Source: a virus
DNA length: 31,670 bases
Virus record (IMG/VR): IMGVR_UViG_3300032245_000153
Coordinates: 1-31,670 of that record
Strand: one strand, 5' to 3'
The position numbers were made by a program, and so were the translations under genes. The stretch's first letter is position 1. Each line of letters starts with the position of its first letter. Below the pieces are notes generated by a model. That model saw only the letters and a program-made list of their open reading frames with translations. It did no database searches and was not told the DNA's origin. Shown here piece after piece: positions 1 through 6,349 of the stretch.

Positions 1-1095
1 AAGGACTCTTGTAAAGAACTAGCTAACGAACTAAAAAGATTAGTCAGTGAAAACAAAACTGTCAAAGATGAACAATGCCCTAAGTCACAAGCTATTCATG
101 GCACTGTAACTTTTGATAAGCTACTAGAAGATTTAACCCCACACTTTGAACAAGCCTCAGGACTTAAACTATTCCCTACCTATTCATATGCACGACTTTA
201 TAATGCACAAGATGAAGAACTAAAAGTTCATAGAGACAGACCTGCATGTGAAATATCAGCTACGCTTACATTAGATTTTGAAGGTGATGTATGGTCTATT
301 TACATGGGTGCTAATGAAGATAAGTCAGAAGCTACAGAAGTTAAGATGGACATTGGCGATGCTGTTATGTATAGAGGTTGTGACATATACCATTGGCGTG
401 AAGCATACAAAGAAGGTAAATGGCAGGCGCAAGTATTCTTACATTATGTAGATCAGAATGGTCCTCATGCTGAATGGAAATATGATAAGCGCGAGTCATT
501 AGGTGTAAGTAAAACAGCGTGTGAACAAACAAATCAAATACAACATTTTGATAATTGTTATGCTGTGCATAATGCCATCACTGAAGCTTTCTGTAACAAA
601 TTAATAGAAGAATATTCTAAACCCGAAGTAGAAAAAGAACTTCCCTTTATCGGAGAAGGTCGCGACTTAGAAAAGAATATTAATTTAGATATTAGAAATG
701 TTGCAAGGTTACAGTTGCCTTTATATGCAGGAATTGGCGCAACACTCACATCTATAGGTTTGAATGTAAATCATGACTTTTGGCAATACGATATAACTCA
801 CTCTAACCAATCTGAGTTTTTAATGTATGATGTTAAAGGTAAGTATGAAACGCATGTAGATACATTCCATGCACGATCAAATGAAACAAGGAAACTAACA
901 GTATTAGTATTTTTAAATGATGACTTTGAAGGCGGTAAGTTTTATTTGTCAGTAGAACACAATAGAATATATCCACCACAAAACAAAGGAACTGTATTAG
1001 TATTCCCTTCCTTTATGCCGCATGGTGTTGAGCCTGTAACTAAAGGTATGAGATACTCTATCGTAACTTGGATGGTCGGACCATACTTTAAATAA
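1..1095 (+). CDS. Tandem 2-oxoglutarate/Fe(II) oxygenase (5' end missing)
   Basis: The reading frame is open from base 1 to the stop at 1093-1095, so the start lies left of the window; 364 residues are visible, and the methionine at 304 is internal. Two double-stranded beta-helix oxygenase domains follow each other. In the first, the HxD iron motif is H77/D79 and the distal histidine H131 (YHW). In the second they are H285/D287 and H341, with the 2-oxoglutarate-binding arginine R351 (GMRYS), as in prolyl-4-hydroxylase-like enzymes. At the equivalent place of the first domain (GKWQAQVF) there is K or W instead of arginine. Such enzymes hydroxylate protein or nucleic-acid side chains using Fe(II), O2 and 2-oxoglutarate; the substrate here is unknown. 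Family assignment is strong; role is inference. Confidence 0.85.
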   Translation, partial: KDSCKELANELKRLVSENKTVKDEQCPKSQAIHGTVTFDKLLEDLTPHFEQASGLKLFPTYSYARLYNAQDEELKVHRDRPACEISATLTLDFEGDVWSIYMGANEDKSEATEVKMDIGDAVMYRGCDIYHWREAYKEGKWQAQVFLHYVDQNGPHAEWKYDKRESLGVSKTACEQTNQIQHFDNCYAVHNAITEAFCNKLIEEYSKPEVEKELPFIGEGRDLEKNINLDIRNVARLQLPLYAGIGATLTSIGLNVNHDFWQYDITHSNQSEFLMYDVKGKYETHVDTFHARSNETRKLTVLVFLNDDFEGGKFYLSVEHNRIYPPQNKGTVLVFPSFMPHGVEPVTKGMRYSIVTWMVGPYFK

Positions 1096-1096
1096 T

Positions 1097-1210
1097 ATGT
1101 TAGAATTATTAGTAGCGTTTAGTTTGTATAGGTTTGATGCCCATTGGATTTGGTGGGTATTATATGGTATTTTATTAGCGGAGAAATTGAATGAAAAAGA
1201 CTGCACGTAA
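1097..1210 (+). CDS. Predicted 37-residue single-span membrane protein
   Basis: A 37-codon frame begins one base after the oxygenase stop and ends 20 bases inside the next gene. The product starts MLELLVAFSLYRFD, continues with a tryptophan-rich hydrophobic stretch (WIWWVLYGILLA, about residues 17-28) and ends in charged residues, which fits one short membrane span. There is no clear Shine-Dalgarno sequence, so translation would rely on coupling to the oxygenase. Small hydrophobic genes are common in phage early regions. No function is recognised; it may be an accidental frame. Confidence 0.4.
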   Translation: MLELLVAFSLYRFDAHWIWWVLYGILLAEKLNEKDCT

Positions 1211-1385
1211 TGATGTAACAGGCGATTGGTTACAGTCTAAACCAAACAACGAACAGTTTGAAAAGAATTGGGATTTGATATTTGGTAAGAAAAAGAAAGA
1301 ACCCTTAGCAGAGTATGAACTTAATAAATCAACAGGCGAAGTCCAAAAGGTAAATGATGGCGACACAACAAATACATCCAAGTAA
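1191..1385 (+). CDS. Small phage protein of unknown function (64 aa)
   Basis: The product is a 64-residue hydrophilic protein with a GDW motif near residue 11, a segment NEQFEKNWDLIFGKKKK (about residues 20-36) and a polar tail. Short proteins with a similar pattern ending in IFGKK occur in many phage genomes, but no function is known to me. GGAG at 1180-1183 lies seven bases before the ATG and supports this start. It overlaps the 37-codon frame upstream and the next gene downstream, so it belongs to a tightly coupled early operon. Confidence 0.7.
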   Translation: MKKTARNDVTGDWLQSKPNNEQFEKNWDLIFGKKKKEPLAEYELNKSTGEVQKVNDGDTTNTSK

Positions 1386-1539
1386 ACGACACAATAAACC
1401 CATGCTTACACATAATGATAGACCTAAGTATAAAGCGTATACCATTAAGCAATTAAACGAAGCCCTTAGTAAAGCCGAACCTACAGGCAAGAAACGTGCA
1501 AAGATCATGCAAGAATTAAATAGGAAAACAAATGGCTGA
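1357..1539 (+). CDS. Small basic phage protein of unknown function (60 aa)
   Basis: A 60-residue lysine- and arginine-rich protein (MATQQIHPSKRHNK at the start) with a central helix-like stretch YTIKQLNEALSKAEPTG and a basic C-terminus. Two ATGs stand in tandem at 1354 and 1357; the purine-rich AAAAGG at 1345-1350 is better spaced for the second. It overlaps the previous gene by 29 bases and the nuclease gene by 8, a sign of translational coupling. Nothing in it identifies a function; a nucleic-acid-binding or nuclease-accessory role is possible from charge and position only. Confidence 0.6.
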   Translation: MATQQIHPSKRHNKPMLTHNDRPKYKAYTIKQLNEALSKAEPTGKKRAKIMQELNRKTNG

Positions 1540-2206
1540 GTTAAAAACGTGGTCTTACTCAAGTGCTACAACATTCGAGAAATGTCCTAAGCAATACTAT
1601 CACCTGTATGTAGCAAAAGATATTAAGCAAGACCCGAACACAGAACATTTTCTTTATGGTAACGAAGTTCACAAAGCTTGTGAGTTGTACGTTAAGAACG
1701 CAACAGCGTTGCCTGAGAAGTTTAATATGTTTCAGCCAACCCTTGATAAGTTAATTGCAATTCCAGGGGATAAATATTGTGAGTATAAGTTAGGATTAAC
1801 TAAAGACTTAGAACCTTGTGACTTCTTTGCATCGAATGTATGGTGGCGGGGTGTTGTAGACTTACTAGTCATCAACCCCGAAACTAAGTTAGCTACCTTG
1901 ATCGACTATAAGACAGGCAAGTCAAGTCAGTATGCAGATACTAGACAGCTATCTTTGTTTAGTGTAGCTATATTTAAACACTTCCCAGATATGTTAAAAG
2001 TCAAGTCTGGATTGGTATTCTTGGTAAGTAAAGAGATATTGAAAGAAGATTATAGTATTGACAAAGTAGATGAAATGTTTGCTGAATGGGGTAAAATAAC
2101 ACATAGGATAGATACTGCCCATCAGACAGGGGTTTTCAATGCAAGCCCTAACTTCGCTTGTAGGAAGTTCTGCCCTGTTCAATCATGTTCACATTGGGGA
2201 AAATAA
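1532..2206 (+). CDS. RecB/Cas4-like PD-(D/E)XK nuclease
   Basis: 224 residues, typical of stand-alone phage PD-(D/E)XK proteins. Visible motifs in family order: SYSSATTFEKCPKQYYH (residues 8-24) with C18, H47 in GNEVHKACE, D110 in WRGVVDLL, the core D125-x-K127 in LIDYKTGK, and Q139 in the trailing RQLSLF helix. Three more cysteines, C210, C214 and C219, cluster at the C-terminus. One early and three late cysteines is the layout that holds an iron-sulphur cluster in Cas4/AddB-type nucleases, so a 4Fe-4S cluster is likely. The expected role is DNA end processing or recombination in replication. AGGA precedes the ATG, and the stop overlaps the next start as TAATG. Confidence 0.88.
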   Translation: MAELKTWSYSSATTFEKCPKQYYHLYVAKDIKQDPNTEHFLYGNEVHKACELYVKNATALPEKFNMFQPTLDKLIAIPGDKYCEYKLGLTKDLEPCDFFASNVWWRGVVDLLVINPETKLATLIDYKTGKSSQYADTRQLSLFSVAIFKHFPDMLKVKSGLVFLVSKEILKEDYSIDKVDEMFAEWGKITHRIDTAHQTGVFNASPNFACRKFCPVQSCSHWGK

Positions 2207-2517
2207 TGGCAAGAGACTATAAAAAAGAAAATGAATATAAAGCACAACCTGATCAGATAGCTAAACGTGTAGCTAGAAATAAAGCTAGACGAATGATGTT
2301 AAAAGCTGGTAAAGTACATAAGGGTGATGGATTAGCAGTAGATCATATCGTTCCTTTAAGTAAGGGTGGTAAGAATACGCCAAGCAATATGCGAGTTGTA
2401 GATGCAAATTTAAATGATTCATATGATAGGAACAGCGACCATTCGTTGAAGAGAAATGTTCCTAGTAAAAAGATTAAAGCTAAAGAAGCTAAAGAGGGTA
2501 AACGAAACAAGACATAA
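2206..2517 (+). CDS. Small HNH endonuclease
   Basis: The 103-residue product carries a recognisable HNH core: AVDHIVPLSKGG (D46-H47), then PSNMRVV with N61, then N68/N70 in ANLNDSY. The N-terminal part is very basic (RVARNKARRMMLKAGK) and the C-terminus is a lysine tail. The zinc cysteine pairs of some HNH proteins are absent. The start at 2206 is preferred over an in-frame ATG at 2185 because GGGGA (2196-2200) sits five bases before it and it forms a TAATG junction with the nuclease gene. HNH enzymes nick or cut DNA; in phages they serve packaging, host-DNA breakdown or homing, and which applies here cannot be told. Confidence 0.85.
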   Translation: MARDYKKENEYKAQPDQIAKRVARNKARRMMLKAGKVHKGDGLAVDHIVPLSKGGKNTPSNMRVVDANLNDSYDRNSDHSLKRNVPSKKIKAKEAKEGKRNKT

Positions 2518-2662
2518 GTTTTCCCGCTAGACGTGAGTGCGGTAAAACCACGTCAGTTAACAGCAAAGACCTCATGATAATAAAAAACTTTGTGTGTTAG
2601 CAGTGTAGGCGCGTCACTACCTCTCTCGGTGGCGCGTCTATTTTTATCACTAGGAGATTGCA
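2518..2662 (+). promoter_or_regulatory. Structured 5' leader of the helicase gene
   Basis: This 145-base spacer has two stem-loops. The first pairs GACGTG (2530-2535) with CACGTC (2549-2554) across a 13-base loop that contains GGT/ACC. The second is the intrinsic terminator listed separately, ending just before the Shine-Dalgarno AGGAG (2652-2656) of the helicase gene. A hairpin followed by a terminator directly before a ribosome-binding site is the layout of an attenuator or riboswitch-like leader, but I could not find a convincing anti-terminator pairing, so plain termination of the upstream operon is the simpler reading. No clear -35/-10 pair was found. Confidence 0.4.
2606..2645 (+). terminator. 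Rho-independent terminator
   Basis: A 13-pair stem forms between TAGGCGCGTCACT (2606-2618) and GGTGGCGCGTCTA (2628-2640), including three G-U pairs, with a 9-base pyrimidine-rich loop. Five Ts follow immediately (2641-2645). The stem is GC-rich in an otherwise AT-rich neighbourhood. It would end the transcript of the oxygenase-to-HNH block, or attenuate read-through into the helicase gene that starts 17 bases further on. Confidence 0.8.
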
Positions 2663-4222
2663 TTGGAAGTATATAAAGATAAAGCGTTGATTGTAAACAC
2701 AAAACGCCCCGATTTAATATTAGATAAGATACCTAAAAGTAAGATACTTAAATCGTATGATAATGGTGTCACCCAAGTAGCTGTAAATTGGGGACTAGAT
2801 GAAGTGCTTACCTTATCTGACATGAAAGTTAAAAACCCTCCGTCACCTATAACACGTGACTATAACTTTCCAGGTATTCATAAACCATTCGATCATCAAA
2901 GAACAACGGCTGAGTTTCTATCAGCCCATAGACGTGCCTATTGTTTAAGTGAAGCAGGCACAGGTAAAACTTCGGCTATCATATGGGCGGCTGATTACCT
3001 AATGAACCAAGGTAAAGTTAGACGTATGTTAGTGGTATGCCCACTATCTATTATGCAAGCGGCATGGCAAGCAGACTTCTTTAAAACTGCTATGCATAGA
3101 TCAGTAGGTATTGCTCATGGTAGTGCTGAGAAAAGAAAGAAAGTATTTGCAGAAAATACTGACGTAGTTATAATTAACTATGACGGTATAGAAATTGTAG
3201 AGAAAGAAATTAAATCTGGCGGTTTTGATTTAATAGTTGTCGATGAAGCCAACTATGTCAAGACTGTCACGACACGTCGCTGGAAGTCATTAAATCGTGT
3301 AGTAACACCTCAGACATGGTTATGGCTTATGACAGGAACACCCGCTGCTCAATCACCAGCTGACGCATATGGACTGGCTAGACTTGTGAACCCCGCATCC
3401 GTACCTAAATATGCAGGAACGTTTAAGGATATGGTAATGCAAAAAGTTAGCCAGTTCACCTGGGTGCCTAGATTTAATGCACAGGATATTGTATTTAAAA
3501 CATTACAACCTGCCATTCGTTACACTAAAGAAGAATGTTTAGATTTACCTGACGTTCTTTATACCACTCGTGAAGTTCCCCTCACACCACAACAAGATAA
3601 GTATTACAAGAAGCTTAAAAAAGATATGTATATGGAAGCTTCAGGTGAAGAAATTACTGTGGTCAACGCAGGGGTTATGCTCACTAAACTATTACAAGTA
3701 AGTGCAGGCGCTATCTATTCAGATAAGTCAGAAGTCATAGAGTTTGATATATCTAATCGTATGACGGCTCTTAAAGAAATCATTGAAGAAGCCAGCCACA
3801 AAGTTCTTATCTTCTGCCCGTTCAGACACAGTATTGAAAAGATTATGGGAGAGTTAAATAAAGATCACATTACATGCGCTGCAATACATGGCGACGTATC
3901 TATGAATAATCGTTCAGATATATTTAAACGATTCCAAGAAACTAAAGATCCACAAGTATTAGTAATACAACCTCAAGCTGCATCACATGGAGTTACCCTC
4001 CACGCAGCTAACGTAGTTGTGTTTTGGTCGCCTGTAATGTCTGTTGAAACCTACATACAATGTTGCGCTCGTGTAGATAGAGCGGGACAAAAAAATAAAA
4101 TGACCGTAGTGCATCTACAAGGTTCGCCTGTCGAACAAAAAATTTACAAAATGTTGCAAGGCAAAATAGATCACCATATTAAATTAGTAGACCTTTATAA
4201 AGAGGAGTTTAATGATGTTTGA
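2663..4222 (+). CDS. SNF2/DEAD-like superfamily 2 helicase
   Basis: 519 residues with a full superfamily 2 motif set: FDHQ (77-80), Walker A EAGTGKT (97-103), motif II VVDEAN (192-197), motif III TGTP (224-227), a second RecA-like lobe beginning near VLIFCPFRHS (381-390) with IHGD (408-411), and motif VI QCCARVDRAGQ (466-476) with arginine fingers R470 and R473. The VDRAGQ signature and helicase-C spacing match SNF2-type DNA translocases found in many phage replication modules. The start is a TTG at 2663, chosen because AGGAG lies six bases upstream and no in-frame ATG fits. The stop overlaps the next gene. It likely remodels or unwinds DNA during replication or recombination. Confidence 0.9.
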   Translation: MEVYKDKALIVNTKRPDLILDKIPKSKILKSYDNGVTQVAVNWGLDEVLTLSDMKVKNPPSPITRDYNFPGIHKPFDHQRTTAEFLSAHRRAYCLSEAGTGKTSAIIWAADYLMNQGKVRRMLVVCPLSIMQAAWQADFFKTAMHRSVGIAHGSAEKRKKVFAENTDVVIINYDGIEIVEKEIKSGGFDLIVVDEANYVKTVTTRRWKSLNRVVTPQTWLWLMTGTPAAQSPADAYGLARLVNPASVPKYAGTFKDMVMQKVSQFTWVPRFNAQDIVFKTLQPAIRYTKEECLDLPDVLYTTREVPLTPQQDKYYKKLKKDMYMEASGEEITVVNAGVMLTKLLQVSAGAIYSDKSEVIEFDISNRMTALKEIIEEASHKVLIFCPFRHSIEKIMGELNKDHITCAAIHGDVSMNNRSDIFKRFQETKDPQVLVIQPQAASHGVTLHAANVVVFWSPVMSVETYIQCCARVDRAGQKNKMTVVHLQGSPVEQKIYKMLQGKIDHHIKLVDLYKEEFNDV

Positions 4223-4643
4223 TGTCAAAGCGTGGAAGAAAACATGGCGAGAAAAAAATAGAGACAAACTAAGACTATACGGGTATGAGTATAGTCAAAA
4301 AAACCCACAAAAAATATTGTTATTAAGTGCTAAACATAGATCAATAAAAAAAGGAGAGCCTTTTACAATATCTGAAGAAGATATACATATACCTACTACT
4401 TGTCCTGTATTAGGAATTCCTATAGAAAAAGTATTTAGCCCTAGTGGTAAAAGAGGTGCTTGTGAAGGCTCACCTTCACTAGATAGAATTGATAATACTA
4501 AAGGGTATGTTAAAGGTAATGTACAAGTAATAAGTAATAAAGCTAATAGTATGAAAAACAGTGCTTCCCCAAAACAACTATTGCAATTTGCTTTTTGGGT
4601 AATACTTACCTATGGACATTTAATAGATAAAGAAATAAGTTGA
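4215..4643 (+). CDS. HNH/endonuclease VII-like nuclease, possibly a homing type
   Basis: The product (142 residues from the second of two tandem ATGs, 4212 and 4215; GAGGAG at 4202-4207 is better placed for the latter) carries a CPVLGIPI segment and then SLDRIDNTKGYVKGNVQVIS followed by NKANSMKN. The DRIDN...GYV.GNV...AN pattern belongs to small phage HNH-fold endonucleases related to the endonuclease VII group. Only one cysteine of the usual zinc ligands (CP near residue 63) has an obvious partner nearby, C83. The N-terminus is strongly basic. The gene is richer in A-runs and in ATA codons than its neighbours and sits between two replication genes, which fits a free-standing homing nuclease, though that is inference. 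Confidence 0.75.
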   Translation: MFDVKAWKKTWREKNRDKLRLYGYEYSQKNPQKILLLSAKHRSIKKGEPFTISEEDIHIPTTCPVLGIPIEKVFSPSGKRGACEGSPSLDRIDNTKGYVKGNVQVISNKANSMKNSASPKQLLQFAFWVILTYGHLIDKEIS

Positions 4644-4667
4644 CAAAGTAAATAGTTGTGATATACT
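4640..4667 (+). promoter_or_regulatory. Strong sigma70-type promoter with extended -10
   Basis: A perfect -35 TTGACA (4640-4645) is followed after 16 bases by -10 TATACT (4662-4667), and TG at 4659-4660 makes it an extended -10. The -35 box overlaps the stop codon of the upstream nuclease gene. The inverted repeat GATAT-ACTA-ATATC (4660-4673) covers the -10 box and could be an operator. The promoter drives the coiled-coil/ssDNA-binding/HTH gene group that starts 30 bases downstream. It is the only convincing host-type promoter I found in the window. Confidence 0.8.
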
Positions 4668-4696
4668 AATATCCTTAATGTTTGAAAGGAGAGAAT

Positions 4697-5101
4697 ATGG
4701 AATTAGATGACAATAAGATAGAAAAGATGATGCAGGCTTCTGTCAATATGAGAGATAAAATTGATGAACTAGAAAATCAAATCACTGAAATTAAAACTCA
4801 GAAAGACAAAGTTGATTTAGCATTAAATGAAGCATGCAGGACACTTAATGTAACTAGTTTAAAAACTAAAGTTGGAACATTATCAAGAACTTTACGTACA
4901 AGATATTGGACAAGTGATTGGCCTGAAATGTACAAGTTTATAAAAGAAAATGATATGCCTGAGTTCTTTGAGAAGAGATTAGTTCAATCGACAGTTAAAG
5001 AGTTTTTAGAACAAAACCCTGACAAAGCACCACCAGGTTTACAAGCAACAAGTGAATATACAGTAAGAATAACTAAAAGTAGAACTAAGGAGGAAGTATG
5101 A
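4697..5101 (+). CDS. Conserved phage coiled-coil protein next to ssDNA-binding gene (134 aa)
   Basis: The ATG at 4697 is chosen because AAAGGAGAG (4685-4693) stands right before it; an in-frame TTG at 4682 would place the ribosome site inside the gene. The first 45 residues form a heptad-rich helix (KIDELENQITEIKTQKDKVD). The C-terminal half has aromatic and acidic blocks: RYWTSDWPEMYKFI, FFEKRLVQS, PPGLQATSEYTVRI. Similar proteins are frequent in phages beside single-strand-binding genes, but I know no proven function. It overlaps the following gene by four bases (ATGA), and both are read from the promoter just upstream, so a role in DNA replication or recombination is likely. Confidence 0.65.
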   Translation: MELDDNKIEKMMQASVNMRDKIDELENQITEIKTQKDKVDLALNEACRTLNVTSLKTKVGTLSRTLRTRYWTSDWPEMYKFIKENDMPEFFEKRLVQSTVKEFLEQNPDKAPPGLQATSEYTVRITKSRTKEEV

Positions 5102-6015
5102 GTACAGAATTAGACGTATTTGGTAACACCGCAGTATCAACAGTTTCACGTAGAGATGATGGCTTTACTGCAAACATTACAGGAAGCACATCAACAGCTA
5201 AACGTATATCAATACGTGGTGGTAAGTTTAGATTAATGGTTAATGGTAAAGAGATTGAGAAGTCTAACCAAGACGCTCTCGAAGTAATTATTGTTAATGC
5301 ATCGCCTCATGTACATAGAATGTATTTTTCTAAAGCTTATGTACCAGGTGAAAAGATGCCACCACCAACATGTTGGACATCTGATAGCCAAAAACCTGAT
5401 GAAGCGGTTGTAGAAAAGCAAGCAGAAAATTGTTTATCATGTCCACAAAACATTAAAGGTTCAGGCGCTAATGGAACTAAAGCATGTCGTTTTAGTAGAC
5501 GTATTGCTGTTGTTCGTGCTGATGATTTGAATGGTGATGTGTATCAAATGACTTTACCTGCACAATCAATATTTGGTAATGGTACAAAAGACTGTAAACC
5601 TTTACATGAATACACAGATTATGTTCGTGCAAATGGTCAAAACTTAATGTCTGTTGTATCACGTGTAAGTTTCGATGAAGATTCATCAAGCACTAAGATT
5701 GGCTTTAAAGCTATTCGTGTTCTTAATGATGACGAGTATGCAGTATGTGCCACGAAGTCAACTTCAGAAGAAGCTAAACGTGCTATTACATTATCAGTAA
5801 ATATTAATAAAGAAGATGGTGAAGAGTTTGAAACAAAGAAACAACAACCTATTCAACGTCCACAAGTAACCGCACCTAAAGTAGAAGATGATATTCCTGA
5901 ACCTACAGTTCGTGCAGCAGAAAAACCTGTGGCACCACCTCCTCCTAAACCAGCAGCACCTAAAGCAGATCAAGGTGACGTTAGTTTAGATGATCTAGTA
6001 TCAGATTGGGCGTAA
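5098..6015 (+). CDS. Putative zinc-containing single-stranded DNA-binding protein
   Basis: 305 residues in three parts. Residues 30-220 are a mixed beta-rich core. Inside it C92, C112, C115 and C130 form a CxnCxxCxnC set able to hold zinc, reminiscent of the zinc site in T4-type gp32. Residues 245-292 are a proline/alanine/lysine linker (PPPPKPAAPK). The last twelve residues, DVSLDDLVSDWA, form an acidic tip with a terminal tryptophan, the hallmark of ssDNA-binding proteins that recruit partners through their tail. AAGGAGG (5087-5093) precedes the ATG. The assignment rests on architecture and neighbours (helicase, primase), not on a recognised OB-fold signature, so it remains tentative. Confidence 0.6.
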   Translation: MSTELDVFGNTAVSTVSRRDDGFTANITGSTSTAKRISIRGGKFRLMVNGKEIEKSNQDALEVIIVNASPHVHRMYFSKAYVPGEKMPPPTCWTSDSQKPDEAVVEKQAENCLSCPQNIKGSGANGTKACRFSRRIAVVRADDLNGDVYQMTLPAQSIFGNGTKDCKPLHEYTDYVRANGQNLMSVVSRVSFDEDSSSTKIGFKAIRVLNDDEYAVCATKSTSEEAKRAITLSVNINKEDGEEFETKKQQPIQRPQVTAPKVEDDIPEPTVRAAEKPVAPPPPKPAAPKADQGDVSLDDLVSDWA

Positions 6016-6017
6016 TC

Positions 6018-6245
6018 ATGCGTGGTTACTCCCAAGTAGTTATAGAAGCAAACGCTAAAGCTAAAGAAACTACAGGGACACTTTTAGGTGCGATCTGCAT
6101 ATCACTAAAATACCCTGCTAGTCAAGTAGCGAAAGCGCTTAACGTTTCAAGGCAAACGGTGTATGATTGGTTTTCGGGTAAAGCAAAGCCATCAAGAAAA
6201 CTTGACCAAAAGATTAAGGAATTAATAGTTAATCTTAATCAGTAA
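6018..6245 (+). CDS. Small helix-turn-helix DNA-binding protein (75 aa)
   Basis: A 75-residue protein whose centre, residues about 35-58, reads as an XRE-like helix-turn-helix: YPASQVAKALNVSRQTVYDWF, followed by SGKAKPSRK, the typical end of recognition helix and wing. The ATG at 6018 lies two bases after the previous stop; a TTG at 6006 in frame is less likely. It could act as a transcriptional repressor or copy-control protein of the phage, and the palindrome over the promoter at 4660-4673 is one possible target. It is the last gene of the promoter-driven group. Confidence 0.75.
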   Translation: MRGYSQVVIEANAKAKETTGTLLGAICISLKYPASQVAKALNVSRQTVYDWFSGKAKPSRKLDQKIKELIVNLNQ

Positions 6246-6349
6246 CACAATGGGCGAAAGCACCTTATTTATATATTGCTAGACGGTAGTTAATTTATAA
6301 ACCGCAAGTAGCCCACCTATTTTAAGCAACACAACATTTTGAGAGATAA
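6246..6349 (+). other. Structured 104-base non-coding spacer
   Basis: No gene fits here. TGGGC (6251-6255) can pair with GCCCA (6311-6315); GCTA (6278-6281) can pair with TAGC (6309-6312), which competes with the first stem; and CGGT (6284-6287) pairs with ACCG (6301-6304). A short T-rich run (TATTTT, 6318-6323) follows, so a weak terminator is possible. The octamer GCTAGACG at 6278-6285 also occurs at 2526-2533 in the other early spacer. GAGAG at 6341-6345 serves the primase start at 6350. I found no convincing promoter. Confidence 0.4.

Noticed and set aside
997-1562. Reverse-strand frames opposite the early genes
   Set aside because: They lie antisense to well-supported genes, lack ribosome sites and have translation products of shadow type (serine/phenylalanine-rich).
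2574-2600. Eight-codon frame MIIKNFVC before the terminator, as a possible attenuation leader peptide
   Set aside because: It has no good ribosome site and no run of one amino acid, and such short frames arise by chance in AT-rich DNA.
6246-6349. tRNA or self-cleaving ribozyme in the spacer
   Set aside because: No cloverleaf with acceptor and T arms, and no hammerhead or twister core sequence could be matched.
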